A DNA stretch of 64,000 nt from Bacteroidota bacterium (lineage in GTDB: Bacteria; Bacteroidota; Bacteroidia; Chitinophagales; Chitinophagaceae). The translations under genes and the position numbers were made by a program. This document shows, in pieces, positions 1 through 9,658 of the stretch. The stretch's first letter is position 1; each line of letters starts with the position of its first letter. The notes beneath the pieces are model-generated. The model worked only from the letters and a program-made list of their open reading frames with translations, ran no database searches and was not told where the DNA came from. The stretch covers positions 124,001 through 188,000 of the forward strand of contig CANHGW010000002.1 of assembly GCA_947460175.1 (NCBI GenBank). The letters are read 5' to 3'.

Positions 1-1038
1 GCCATTCTCTTTTTGAAGCCTAAAATACTGATCATATTTCTCTACACTATCTACTTTGTATACAATGTCTTTGGCAAACTTCAATGAATTAAAAACCTTG
101 GCTTGTGTACCTGTTACTTCACGATTTGTATATCGATCGGCCCATGTGGTCAATGCACTTCCATTCTGCTTGAATACTGCCCAAAATAATGTGACCACAG
201 CAAAGATGGCGAGCAATGCCCCGATGGGTTTCTTTTCGTTTGCATTGGCTTTGAAGTATAGACTGGCATAAAAATACACAACAGGAATACAAGCAAAAAT
301 AAATGCATCGGTACTATCGCTTCCAAAAATATTGGATGGAATAAGCCAACCCAATACACCTGCAATCACACTAGGTACTAATATGATTAAAACGATTTTA
401 GAAAAGGGCATATCATCGGCATGCAATTCTTTTTTAAGATCAAAAGCTTTGTAATGTTTGGTACCAATTAAAAATATAATGACACCTATAAACATACCTA
501 CACCCGCTGCCATAAATGCCCAACTCCAGCCAAGCATAATTTGCAAGGCAGCACCAAAAAAATTACAAACAAAAGCACCGATATTGATTCCCATATAGAA
601 TATATTGTAACCATCATCTTTCATATGCCGATGCTCGTCAGTGGAATATACATTGCCAAGCAATGTAGAGATATTTGGTTTGAAAAAGCCATTGCCAAAG
701 ATGACCAAGGTCATGGCAATATAAAGCATAGGTTTGCTATGAATACCCATCATACAATAACCTATACCCATGAGGATACCACCAGCAATAATTGATTTGC
801 GATAACCAAAATAACGATCGGCGAGTAAGCCACCCAAAAAGGGTGTAAGAAATACTAAGGCAATAAAGGTTCCATACAAATCGGCCGATTCGGCTTCGTT
901 CATTGCAAAACCATCTTTTACATCTTTGAGATAAAGAGTGAATATACCTATCATAAGGTAATAACCAAACCGTTCCCACATTTCAGAAAAAAATAAAAAC
1001 GGCAATGCCTTCGGGTGTTTTGTTTTTGCAGTATTCAT
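1..1038 (-). CDS. POT/PTR-family proton:peptide symporter (partial, C-terminus beyond window)
   Basis: Imports di- and tripeptides across the inner membrane using the proton gradient (family knowledge). The reading frame is open from an ATG at 1038 down to base 1 without a stop, giving 346 N-terminal residues of a family that is usually about 450-600 long. The POT signature ExxERFxYY is seen at residues 19-27 (EMWERFGYY), in the first membrane helix. Further hydrophobic segments follow, with acidic and charged loops typical of MFS carriers. It is separated from the next minus-strand gene by only 26 bases. Specificity (di/tripeptide versus another substrate) cannot be told from sequence. Confidence 0.93.
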   Translation of the reverse strand, partial: MNTAKTKHPKALPFLFFSEMWERFGYYLMIGIFTLYLKDVKDGFAMNEAESADLYGTFIALVFLTPFLGGLLADRYFGYRKSIIAGGILMGIGYCMMGIHSKPMLYIAMTLVIFGNGFFKPNISTLLGNVYSTDEHRHMKDDGYNIFYMGINIGAFVCNFFGAALQIMLGWSWAFMAAGVGMFIGVIIFLIGTKHYKAFDLKKELHADDMPFSKIVLIILVPSVIAGVLGWLIPSNIFGSDSTDAFIFACIPVVYFYASLYFKANANEKKPIGALLAIFAVVTLFWAVFKQNGSALTTWADRYTNREVTGTQAKVFNSLKFAKDIVYKVDSVEKYDQYFRLQKENG

Positions 1039-1064
1039 GTGTGAAAGATAAGAAGAAAATTTTA

Positions 1065-2141
1065 TTACTTTTTGATTTCATCAAAAGAAAGATAGAGTGT
1101 AATAAGCCCTAGTGTGAAGCTTCCTATTTCGTGGGTATTGTATAAGAAGCCAATACCTTTGTTGGTAATGAAATAGGTATTGTTGAGGAAATGATTATCG
1201 TTGTAATACAATATCTTGGATAATGAATCTTTATCTTCCAAGGCGTATTGTTTTCTGAATTTTTGCTCAAGCAATGAAGGGAGGTTTTTTATTTCGTTAT
1301 CGTTCAGTATTTGATGAATCGTTACTAATTGTTGGGTTTTCAAATCAATTGTACAATATTGCACATTAAAATTCTCGTGAACACCCCCTAAGAATGCCAT
1401 TTTTGTATTGGTTAAAATCAGTGGATTATTTTTATTGTAAGCCACATCGCAATAATCGGAATAATAAAAAGGATGGGCTTGCATTTGATTTAATTCTGTT
1501 GTATCAAGTGTATGTATATCGTAGTTTAATTTCTTTTTGATGTAATCATTCATTGACCCTTTAAAGGATGTATCACCTATAAGTTGATATATATAGGGAT
1601 GTATAAATTCATATTTTTTATCTGATGTGAATACACTTTCAAATTCAAGTTGAACTATCTTTTTCTTACTTGTGGGGTGAAGCACTGAGTCTGATTGAGA
1701 AATATAACTCAATGGTATACTTTGGTGGTCATAGGTTTCTTTTAGCTCAAACGGATAGGCCGTATCAGGTGTCATCATAATCCCTTTATAGGAATCTTCA
1801 TTTAGAATGCCTTTGAAATAGTTATTTATATCGTCGCGATTTTTATTATTCCAAAACACCAAGTTTTCTATTAATATGAGTGAATCAATCGTACGAAATT
1901 CACCATTCACATCAAATAATTCTTCTGTAGCATCTTTATAATAACTACCAGAGATATAGTTTTTTGTAAAGGTTAAGTCCATAGCAACAGGTTGATTGTT
2001 GACTGTTCCTTCGAAATGTTTATAGTAAGCAGTAGATGTTGTCTTAGGCGTTTTATTATTGAGTATCGTATTACATGAATAAGAAAACAGCATGTAAGTA
2101 CTTAAAAAGAATAAATAGAAAGATAATTTGATGAAATTCAT
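1065..2141 (-). CDS. Lipoprotein with DUF3298 (RsiV-like) C-terminal domain
   Basis: Unknown function. I chose the ATG at 2141 rather than the upstream one at 2189 because it starts directly with a lipoprotein signal: a hydrophobic stretch ends at Cys23 in the context FSYSC. The middle part has a small beta-rich region (GxxxNxPVxMDL) and the C-terminal half carries the pattern of DUF3298 proteins (FLGGVHE followed by a strand and a TIDLKTxQ stretch), a fold also found in anti-sigma factor RsiV. It is therefore probably a membrane-anchored periplasmic or surface protein; a muramidase-sensing or lysozyme-binding role would only be extrapolation from RsiV. The 3' end lies next to the peptide transporter start. 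Confidence 0.7.
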   Translation of the reverse strand: MNFIKLSFYLFFLSTYMLFSYSCNTILNNKTPKTTSTAYYKHFEGTVNNQPVAMDLTFTKNYISGSYYKDATEELFDVNGEFRTIDSLILIENLVFWNNKNRDDINNYFKGILNEDSYKGIMMTPDTAYPFELKETYDHQSIPLSYISQSDSVLHPTSKKKIVQLEFESVFTSDKKYEFIHPYIYQLIGDTSFKGSMNDYIKKKLNYDIHTLDTTELNQMQAHPFYYSDYCDVAYNKNNPLILTNTKMAFLGGVHENFNVQYCTIDLKTQQLVTIHQILNDNEIKNLPSLLEQKFRKQYALEDKDSLSKILYYNDNHFLNNTYFITNKGIGFLYNTHEIGSFTLGLITLYLSFDEIKK

Positions 2142-2214
2142 GCTTGGGAACTTACACAAAAATATAAAAGAATACCTGAAAAGAAGCATTCGTCAGGAAT
2201 TCATTTTATTGAAC

Positions 2215-2748
2215 TTATTCTCCAATTTGAAATATTTCGCTGTAGTTTCTACCAAGGCCATCATAGTCAAGTCCGTAGCCTACTACAAATTTGTTAGGGA
2301 TACTAAATCCAACATAATCTACATCCAAAGGATATTGCAATGCTTCAGGTTTTTGCAGGAGTGTACATATTTTGATTGAAGCTGGATTTTGTTTGGATAA
2401 TGATGGAAGAAATTCAGTGAGGGTTTTACCTGTATCTACAATATCTTCAACTATGATAATATCTTTATCAGTGAGGTTTTCTTCTAATCCGATGGAAGTG
2501 ATTACAGTACCTGTAGATGAAGTGCCTTTGTATGATACTAGTTTGATAAAAGATATAGAGGAAGGTATGGAAATTTGTTTAAACAAATCGGCAGCAAAAA
2601 TAAATGAACCGTTTAATATGCCTATAAACAATGGTTGTTTTCCTTCATAATCCTGACTAATTTGCTTGGCAAGTATGGCAATTCTATCTTGAATTTCAAT
2701 TGAAGATAAATAGGGTACAAAGGTTTTATCGTGAACTGTAACTTTCAT
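2215..2748 (-). CDS. hpt: Hypoxanthine phosphoribosyltransferase
   Basis: Purine salvage enzyme: hypoxanthine (and usually guanine) plus PRPP gives IMP (GMP) in the cytoplasm. The 177-residue length is normal for the family. The PRPP-binding loop is seen at residues 97-110 (IIIVEDIVDTGKTL), with the two acidic residues and the GKT turn, and the N-terminal LNGSFIFAADL segment fits the family pyrophosphate/flap region. It starts four bases upstream of the end of the glucosaminidase gene in the same direction, so the two are probably co-transcribed. Confidence 0.96.
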   Translation of the reverse strand: MKVTVHDKTFVPYLSSIEIQDRIAILAKQISQDYEGKQPLFIGILNGSFIFAADLFKQISIPSSISFIKLVSYKGTSSTGTVITSIGLEENLTDKDIIIVEDIVDTGKTLTEFLPSLSKQNPASIKICTLLQKPEALQYPLDVDYVGFSIPNKFVVGYGLDYDGLGRNYSEIFQIGE

Positions 2749-2752
2749 GTGT

Positions 2753-4645
2753 TTATTTTTTCTTTTTAGGTTCAGGTTTTTTGTTGGTAGTTTCTTTTTT
2801 CTTAGAATCTGGTTTTTTTGTATCTACTTTCTTAGTTACTTCTTTAGTTTGTTTAGTTTTGGAATTCAATTTTTCGTCCGATGATTTGGTCGTTTTTTTT
2901 GCATCTACTTTCTTCGTTTCTGTTTTGATATCTTTTTTGGGATCTGCTTTTTTTACTTCACGTACGATGCCTGTTTTCGTTTGTTCCACTTTAGCGTTTT
3001 TCCCTTCAGTTATTTTAGTTTCTACTTTTGGAGTAGGTTTTTTTGTGTCATCTGTAGTTTTAGTTTCTGGTTTAGTTACCTTATTAGGAGGTGTAGTCGC
3101 TTTGGGTTCAACTTTTGGTGCCACAGGTTTTACTTCAGTAGGTATTGGATCTACTTTTTTAGGTTCAGGCAATGGACGATATACAGCTTCGTCAAATCGT
3201 TGTTTCAACACTTTCACAGATTCGCTCACACCTGGTTCGTTATAAGTTCTTTTAGGTGCTTGTGGTATTTCTTTTTTAGGTTCCTCCTTTACAATTTTAG
3301 GTTCTTCTTTTACAGGAGTTGGTTCTTGCTTTACCTCTTCTATTTTAGGGGTATTGCCATAGGTTACTTGTACTAATTTTTCAGGTTCTTTTGTAGGAAC
3401 ACTTTTGGTAATGGGAGTTTCTACTGGCTTGTTTCCTGCAAGTAAGGCTTCGGTACGCCGAGCTTTATCCAAATCTATAATGTCAGGATTCGATGATTTA
3501 GCCACTTCTACTTTGATAGGTTCTTGTATCGGAGCCGTTTTTTCGGTTTCTTGTTGCACCACCACTTTCGTTTCTTCAACTTTTACTGGGATAGGATTGT
3601 TCACTTCCTTAGGTTGTTCTTTTACAGGTTCGTTTGATACAACGGTCTCTGTTGGTTTGGTTTCAGTTGGAGTCGGGGTAGAGGTAATTGTCATTGGCTT
3701 TAACCTTGGTGTGCCATAGGCTTTATATTGAAGCGAAAGTTGTTCACCTGTTTCAGGTTCTTGTCCTGCTTGCATATTGTTGTATGCATACAGATATTCT
3801 AAAAGGATAGCTTCTTTCTGAGAAATCAATTGCATGGTTTCATTGTCTTTTACCACATGAAATTCAACGGTGCCTGTTTTACGTTTTTTTTCTACAAACA
3901 AAAACATATCATTTTCCAAAGGAGCATCTGGTAGATCGTTAATATCCAAAAGGCGTTGATATCGAATGTTATTCATGACAGACTTATCGAGCAATAAATC
4001 ACCTTTTTTTGCCCAAAAACCTTTTAGACCTTTGTAAAATATATTGGGATCTTGTGCTTGATTAAAATTACTGGTATTGTCTTTATCAGGAATTACTTCA
4101 CCTACTGTAGCAAATTTTTTCTTTTGAGCTTCATAAGTGTATTGTTGAAGATTATATTTTTCTACCAAATCAGTCAAGCGTCTTACATAAGCAGGGTTAG
4201 TGGCATAGCCTGCACGCTTGAGTCCACTTGCCCAACCAATATAATCCGTCACTTCCAAATCGAATAAAAAGCTATAACGATTACTCCCTTTCAAAAAGTC
4301 GGAATGATCGATATACGATTGTTCGGGACTTATGTATTTTCGAAAACATTCCTGACGCTTATCATCATCATGTAGAATGGTATCGCCAGTCCATGTGCTT
4401 TTACATTTGATACCAAAATGGTTGTTGCCATTGACAGCCAATTCACTTTTGCCAGCAGTAGATTCATGTATGCCTTGTGCTAATGTAATTGAAGCCGGTA
4501 CGCCTATACGTACTTGCTCTTCGATGGCCAATGTTTTATATTTTTCGATATAGTCTAATACATCCTGATCATTTTGTGCAATCAATTGTAAGTTGCACAT
4601 CAGTAAAAAAAGAAAAGGTACGATTCGTAGTTTCATATTCATCAT
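2753..4645 (-). CDS. Secreted GH73-type glucosaminidase with long Lys/Pro/Thr-rich tail
   Basis: Peptidoglycan hydrolase of the Flg/N-acetylglucosaminidase (GH73) type. Residues 1-24 form a signal peptide; residues about 28-170 hold the catalytic domain, with the likely catalytic Glu61 in QGIHESTAGKSELA and the NNHFGIKC block typical of the family. Residues about 190-310 resemble a pair of degenerate LysM-like segments. From about residue 330 to 630 the protein is a low-complexity tail dominated by K, P, T, E and V, ending in a run of lysines. The ATG at 4645 overlaps the stop codon of the upstream methyltransferase (TAATG arrangement), so translation is probably coupled; another ATG lies at 4636. 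The tail is much longer than in minimal family members and is a candidate wall-binding region. Confidence 0.88.
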   Translation of the reverse strand: MMNMKLRIVPFLFLLMCNLQLIAQNDQDVLDYIEKYKTLAIEEQVRIGVPASITLAQGIHESTAGKSELAVNGNNHFGIKCKSTWTGDTILHDDDKRQECFRKYISPEQSYIDHSDFLKGSNRYSFLFDLEVTDYIGWASGLKRAGYATNPAYVRRLTDLVEKYNLQQYTYEAQKKKFATVGEVIPDKDNTSNFNQAQDPNIFYKGLKGFWAKKGDLLLDKSVMNNIRYQRLLDINDLPDAPLENDMFLFVEKKRKTGTVEFHVVKDNETMQLISQKEAILLEYLYAYNNMQAGQEPETGEQLSLQYKAYGTPRLKPMTITSTPTPTETKPTETVVSNEPVKEQPKEVNNPIPVKVEETKVVVQQETEKTAPIQEPIKVEVAKSSNPDIIDLDKARRTEALLAGNKPVETPITKSVPTKEPEKLVQVTYGNTPKIEEVKQEPTPVKEEPKIVKEEPKKEIPQAPKRTYNEPGVSESVKVLKQRFDEAVYRPLPEPKKVDPIPTEVKPVAPKVEPKATTPPNKVTKPETKTTDDTKKPTPKVETKITEGKNAKVEQTKTGIVREVKKADPKKDIKTETKKVDAKKTTKSSDEKLNSKTKQTKEVTKKVDTKKPDSKKKETTNKKPEPKKKK

Positions 4646-5289
4646 TATTTTTTTCGGGAAATCATGATGCCATCCCTGAGTGGCAAAAGTACAGACTCCA
4701 TTCGGATGTCTTGGTTAATTTTTTCATTATAAGCATGCATAGCCTTGGCATTTTTTCCTGCTTTTGTAAGGTCAAGTACATCGCCATGATACAATACATT
4801 GTCGGCCAATATATATCCACCTGATTTGACTTTATCTACCACCAAATCAAAATAATTGGAATAATTTATTTTGTCGGCATCGATAAAGACTAGGTCAAAT
4901 TCAATATCAAGAGTGGGAATAATTTCAGTTGCTTGTCCTATCACGACTTCAATTTTATCTTGAAGATGACATTTGTGTATATATTCCATACAAAGTTCAG
5001 ATGTTTCTGCATTGGTGTCAATTGTAATCAATTTGCCACCGGGTTGTAATCCTTCGGAAAGGCATATGGCAGAATAGCCTGTAAAGGTGCCAATTTCCAA
5101 TATATATTTTGGCTGTATCATATGGCTAAGCATACTCAATACTTTACCTTGTAAATGGCCAGATAACATTACAGGTAATTCGGTACGAAGATTCGTCTGT
5201 CGATTGAGGTCATATAATTCTGGTCGTTCGACCGAAGTATATTTTTCGCAATATTGATTAATCTCTTCAGATGTGAGTCGATGCGTCAT
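4645..5289 (-). CDS. SAM-dependent O-methyltransferase (caffeoyl-CoA/catechol type)
   Basis: Class I methyltransferase of the O-MT family 3. The SAM-binding glycine motif is seen near residues 64-70 (EIGTFTGYSA), the acidic ribose-binding residue follows in TIDTN, and the FIDADKINY motif, which holds a metal-binding Asp in this family, lies near residue 135. Length (214) is normal. It sits 15 bases downstream of the sodium:solute symporter gene and overlaps the glucosaminidase start, so it is inside a minus-strand operon. The substrate is unknown. Confidence 0.92.
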   Translation of the reverse strand: MTHRLTSEEINQYCEKYTSVERPELYDLNRQTNLRTELPVMLSGHLQGKVLSMLSHMIQPKYILEIGTFTGYSAICLSEGLQPGGKLITIDTNAETSELCMEYIHKCHLQDKIEVVIGQATEIIPTLDIEFDLVFIDADKINYSNYFDLVVDKVKSGGYILADNVLYHGDVLDLTKAGKNAKAMHAYNEKINQDIRMESVLLPLRDGIMISRKK

Positions 5290-5304
5290 AGTTAGTTTGT
5301 TACA

Positions 5305-6828
5305 TCAATGAGAGGTTGATTTTCGAGATACTGTAAATAGTAAAAAGAATGTAATCAATCCATTGATGATAAGTAATTCTATTCCGATTTTATAGCCGTT
5401 AAAGATACTTGATGAAATTGATGTAAGTTGCTCTGCAAAGACTCCTTGTAGTGTTAATTTTTTTATAAACCAATCGGCATTGTTAATCATGTCCAATATC
5501 AAGGTAAGGAATGGTGCAAGCAAACACATAGGTAATACAAGCTTATCATTGATGGTTCGTTTGGTCAATATGCCAAATGAGAATAAGCCTAATAATGGAC
5601 CATAGGTATAGCCTGCTAGTTTGAGGATGATATCTATAATCGATTTATCATCTATCCATTTGAATATCATAGTACAGATAAAAAATAAAATTGCAAAGGA
5701 AAGATGAACAGTCAATCTTGTTTTTTTGCGTTGCGCTTCAGTCAATTGTTCGTTTCGTTTAATTCCTAATATGTCGATACAAAAAGATGATGTGAGTGCA
5801 GTCAAAGCGCCATCGGCACTAGGAAACAATGCTGAAATAAGCCCTATAATAAATAAGATAGAAACGGCCATGGATAAATAGCCATGCAATGCAATGGTTG
5901 GAAATAAATCATCTCCTTTGATATCCATTCCATTTTTAGTTGCAAATAAATATAAGCAGCCTCCTAAAAATAAAAACATCAAATTGACAAATAGAATAAT
6001 CGTACTAAAGGTCAACATGTTTTTTTGAGAGTCTCCTAATTTATTTACACTAATATTTTTTTGCATCATTTCTTGATCTAGTCCAGTCATTCCGATTGTA
6101 ATAAATGCACCACCAATAATTTGCTTTAGAAAAAATCCACCCGATTTATAATCGGTATTAAACACCTTGGTATAACCTGCAGTTTTCATTTGAGCAAAAG
6201 AATCAGCAATACCCAAATCAAGATTACTAAGTATTGCAAAAATACAAACCACTAATCCAAGCAACATAAATGTAGTTTGCAGTGTATCGGTGTATACGAT
6301 GGTTTTTACACCGCCTTCAAATGTATAAAGCAAAATGAGCAATAAAATGATAAAAGCACTCAACCAAAATGGTACACCCATATTGTTGAGGATGAAAATC
6401 TGTAAAATATTCACCACTAAATACAATCGAGCCGTTGCGCCCAATGTACGTGAAATGATAAAAAACAATGCACCCGTTTTGTAGGAGGTCATACCGATAC
6501 GACCTTGTAAATACGTATAAATAGATGTAAGTTGAAGTCGATAATACAAGGGTAATAAAATATATGCAACTGCTATGTAGCCAAGAAAATAACCAATCAC
6601 TACTTGAAAATATTGAAATCCACCGCCACCTACAGTGCCTGGCACGCTTACAAACGTAACGCCACTCAGTGATGTACCTATCATGCCAAATGCAACAAGC
6701 ATCCAATTTGAATTACGGTTGCCAATGAAAAAGGAGTCGTTGTCACTTTTTTTGGAAGTATAATAAGCCACTATAAGTAGTAAAGCAAAGTAGGCGACAA
6801 CGAAAAAAAGTAAGATAGTTGATGACAT
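5305..6828 (-). CDS. Sodium:solute symporter (SSF family)
   Basis: Inner-membrane secondary transporter with about 13 hydrophobic segments over 507 residues. Family features seen are an N-terminal out-facing helix, the NRNSNWMLVAFGMIGTSLSGVTFVSVPG stretch covering helix 1 (here described only by its ends), a GGVKTIVYTDTLQ segment, and LGLISALFPSADGALTAL around the helix 8 region, which contains the Ser/Thr sodium ligands in this family. The substrate cannot be read from sequence; Bacteroidota members are often annotated for sialic acid, sugars, proline or inositol. It leads the operon with the O-methyltransferase and glucosaminidase. Confidence 0.92.
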   Translation of the reverse strand: MSSTILLFFVVAYFALLLIVAYYTSKKSDNDSFFIGNRNSNWMLVAFGMIGTSLSGVTFVSVPGTVGGGGFQYFQVVIGYFLGYIAVAYILLPLYYRLQLTSIYTYLQGRIGMTSYKTGALFFIISRTLGATARLYLVVNILQIFILNNMGVPFWLSAFIILLLILLYTFEGGVKTIVYTDTLQTTFMLLGLVVCIFAILSNLDLGIADSFAQMKTAGYTKVFNTDYKSGGFFLKQIIGGAFITIGMTGLDQEMMQKNISVNKLGDSQKNMLTFSTIILFVNLMFLFLGGCLYLFATKNGMDIKGDDLFPTIALHGYLSMAVSILFIIGLISALFPSADGALTALTSSFCIDILGIKRNEQLTEAQRKKTRLTVHLSFAILFFICTMIFKWIDDKSIIDIILKLAGYTYGPLLGLFSFGILTKRTINDKLVLPMCLLAPFLTLILDMINNADWFIKKLTLQGVFAEQLTSISSSIFNGYKIGIELLIINGLITFFLLFTVSRKSTSH

Positions 6829-6872
6829 TGAATAGTTTTAGAATTGGGTAAAAATAGTATTTTAAACTGAAA

Positions 6873-7361
6873 TCAGAAATAGCCAAAATACTCGCCTGCA
6901 TGAACTGAATATTCAATATTAATTTCATCGCCAGGTTGGTATTGATGAAAGAATGTTTCGCTAACCTCAATGCTATATTTATATTGACTGTTTATGTAAA
7001 AATGATAGGTATTATTCATGGACATGTACTTTACGGATTCAATAGTAACAGTCTCTACGATTTTATTTTTGTTTGTAAAATCATTTTTGTATTTTAGTAG
7101 CTTATGCCTGTACGACATGATTGCGGCTAACGAAAACAGACATAGTAAAGCACCCAATCCTATAAAGTATACTTTGAATAATACCTCTTTGTTGCCAGTA
7201 GCTACATAATAAATCAAGGCGATAATAAAAGGAATGACCGCTATGATGATGAGCAAACGATTCATGGCATACATGTATGCCTTGCTTTCTTGATTGTATT
7301 TTTTTTCAATGAAAGCAATTTCATCTTCTTCCATAGGTTCAATATGAATGATTGAATTCAT
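6873..7361 (-). CDS. Small membrane protein of unknown function
   Basis: Not recognised. A 162-residue protein with an acidic N-terminus (HIEPMEEDEIAFIEKK), two hydrophobic segments around residues 33-55 and 64-85, and a C-terminal soluble part of about 75 residues predicted to be beta-rich, ending in YFGYF. The layout of two helices followed by a small beta domain resembles DUF3592-like proteins, but this is only a resemblance. It lies 44 bases upstream of the symporter gene in the same direction. Confidence 0.65.
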   Translation of the reverse strand: MNSIIHIEPMEEDEIAFIEKKYNQESKAYMYAMNRLLIIIAVIPFIIALIYYVATGNKEVLFKVYFIGLGALLCLFSLAAIMSYRHKLLKYKNDFTNKNKIVETVTIESVKYMSMNNTYHFYINSQYKYSIEVSETFFHQYQPGDEINIEYSVHAGEYFGYF

Positions 7362-7461
7362 GTTCGAATAGATATCTTGTATTAAATGTATAACATAAAA
7401 TAGGAATTAATCGTATCCTATCATCGATTTTTCTTTATTTTTACTTTCATAATCCTATTAC

Positions 7462-9579
7462 GTGAGAAATATTTTAGCCTTCATACTATTCGTTTTTTTA
7501 GCAATCGATTCTAATGCGCAGATTACATTTCAAAAAATTTATGCTCAGCCAGACTCGGGAAGTAATTTTCAGGCATATGATTCCAAAGCTACACCTGATG
7601 GAGGATACATACTTGGTGGTTTGGCGAGCGAAGGCACTACCAATGTATTGCATCCGTTTATCATGAAGGTGAATTGCAAAGGAGAAACACAATGGTATCA
7701 ATTATTTGGGACCACTCAAAGTATATCGAATGTGCATCATAAAGTGATCGTAACACAAGATAGTAATTATATATTGATGAGTAATTTAGGTGTCAATACC
7801 AATTACAATGGGTTTGTAGTAAAAGTAGATCCTACAGGAAATGTACTTTGGCAAAAATTATTGAATTTGAGTGCTGGTAATGATGTGGTTTCTGATATCA
7901 TAGAAACGAGTACAGGCCATTTATTATTGACGGGTAGTATCAAGTCAACACCTGATGTTGGCGTCATTAAATTAAACGCTGATGGAACACTTGTGTGGAA
8001 TAAAACGTTTGGAAATAGCCTTGATTATGACGAAGGAAGTGCAATTATAGAAATGAACGATGGCAGTTATTTAATTACTGGCAGATATGTATCTATGGGT
8101 ACTTTCAATGCTTTTTTGCTAAAAACAGATACAAGTGGGGTAAAGCAATGGTTTAAATGTTATGGCGATACATTACAGCATATGTGGGGTTTTGATATAA
8201 AAGAACTTGGTAATGGTGACATTGTGATGGCAGGTTATAATACCTTATTGAAACCAAGTTATCAGAGTTATGGTGACAATTTTGTAATGCGACTCAACAA
8301 TGTGGGCGATACTCTTTGGAGTAAAATTTTCTATGGTACACCTGATCAGTTTGAAAATGTGAGCAGTATTGAAATCGATCCACAAGGCAATTTTATATTG
8401 GGAGTAGCCACAGCATCTTATCCTACAGCAGGATTTGTACCAAACAAACATGCCATTATGAAATTTTCGCCAATTGGTAATTTGCTTTTAGCTAAAACAT
8501 ACAATGGTGGTAGTTCGCATTATGCGCGTCTAGCCAAGGCAATGGATGGTGGTTATATTTTATCTGGTTTTAGTACACTCTATACCGGTCCAGTTGGGTT
8601 TAATACACTTTTGATGAAATTGGATGAAAATTTGAATTCAGGATGTTTTGAAACGGATGTAACAGCACTGACAGTTGTTTCAAGTAAAAATTTCAGAATA
8701 ACTCAGCCTATTCCATTATTGGGGGCAAGCGGAGGTTCAATAGATAATATTACCACTTATTCTACACAAGTTGAAGACAGTGTATTGTGTCAATCATTTC
8801 CACTATTAGTTGCAGGTTATACTTACAGTGATACATGTTTAAGTTCTACTACTCACTTTGTAGCCGATACGAGTGGTATCAGCTATTGGCATTGGGATTT
8901 TGGTGATATAGGTACGAGTGATACATCCTTGTCAAGTACTACTTCATATACTTACCCTACAACGGGGAATTATACCGTAACACTTATCGTAGGCAATGGC
9001 TGTGAATATGATACTACAACTCAAGTCGTTACAATTTTTAATCCATCGCAAGCAATAATGTTAGGGCCTGATACTGTAAAATGTAAGGACTCTCTATTAA
9101 CCATTGGCATTAATACAGGTGCAACTTCATATCTTTGGAATACAGGTGATACAACAGCTACCATTCAGGTGTCACAAGCAGGCACGTATATACTTACAGC
9201 CGATTTTGCATCTTGCGGATTGATGAGTGATACGATCATCGTTTACGAAAAAGAATGCTTTCCAAATTCAATTCCTTCAGATCCTACTATTGTGAAATGC
9301 GAAGTTCTACTACCCAATGCATTTTCACCCAATGGTGATGGATTGAATGATGTATTGAAACCGATTCTTAAAACGGGTATGTATGGATTTGAATTTGTGC
9401 AATTTGAATTATTTAATCGATGGGGTAAAAAGATATTCTCAAGTAACAATCCAAATGATGCATGGGATGGGAAATTCAATGGCGAAGAACAACCCACGGA
9501 TTCCTATTATTTTTATATTCGATACAGATGTAATGGGGATATGAAAATAGTGAAAGGAGATGTCGTATTGATAAGGTAA
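7462..9579 (+). CDS. Secreted protein with PKD domain and type B T9SS (gliding-associated) C-terminal domain
   Basis: Large extracellular protein secreted by the type IX system. The start is a GTG followed by a signal peptide that ends near AQ at residue 20. Residues about 25-400 hold repeated blocks of the form GDTLW/GGYIL, consistent with a beta-propeller (SBBP/BNR-like). A PKD domain follows (WHWDFGD near residue 475), then a short Ig-like region (SYLWNTGDTTATIQVSQAG). The last 90 residues are the type B sorting domain, recognisable by LPNAFSPNGDGLNDV and WDGKFNGEEQPTDSYYF. It starts divergently from the small membrane gene. Ligand unknown. Confidence 0.9.
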   Translation: MRNILAFILFVFLAIDSNAQITFQKIYAQPDSGSNFQAYDSKATPDGGYILGGLASEGTTNVLHPFIMKVNCKGETQWYQLFGTTQSISNVHHKVIVTQDSNYILMSNLGVNTNYNGFVVKVDPTGNVLWQKLLNLSAGNDVVSDIIETSTGHLLLTGSIKSTPDVGVIKLNADGTLVWNKTFGNSLDYDEGSAIIEMNDGSYLITGRYVSMGTFNAFLLKTDTSGVKQWFKCYGDTLQHMWGFDIKELGNGDIVMAGYNTLLKPSYQSYGDNFVMRLNNVGDTLWSKIFYGTPDQFENVSSIEIDPQGNFILGVATASYPTAGFVPNKHAIMKFSPIGNLLLAKTYNGGSSHYARLAKAMDGGYILSGFSTLYTGPVGFNTLLMKLDENLNSGCFETDVTALTVVSSKNFRITQPIPLLGASGGSIDNITTYSTQVEDSVLCQSFPLLVAGYTYSDTCLSSTTHFVADTSGISYWHWDFGDIGTSDTSLSSTTSYTYPTTGNYTVTLIVGNGCEYDTTTQVVTIFNPSQAIMLGPDTVKCKDSLLTIGINTGATSYLWNTGDTTATIQVSQAGTYILTADFASCGLMSDTIIVYEKECFPNSIPSDPTIVKCEVLLPNAFSPNGDGLNDVLKPILKTGMYGFEFVQFELFNRWGKKIFSSNNPNDAWDGKFNGEEQPTDSYYFYIRYRCNGDMKIVKGDVVLIR

Positions 9580-9620
9580 ATTTCACATTACTTTAACTGC
9601 CTAAAAACCATGCTAATAGC

Positions 9621-9628
9621 TAATTTTG
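9621..9628 (+). promoter_or_regulatory. Candidate -7 element for batD (TAATTTTG)
   Basis: Matches the Bacteroidota -7 consensus TAnnTTTG, 30 bases before the batD ATG. I see no convincing TTTG at the proper distance upstream, so this is only half a promoter. Confidence 0.4.
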
Positions 9629-9658
9629 TTCGCAAGATTTCAATAGAGATTGCGTGTG

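Noticed and set aside
2781-3719. Plus-strand ORFs over the Lys/Pro-rich tail of the glucosaminidase
   Set aside because: Translations of the antisense of low-complexity codons; the minus-strand gene explains the region.
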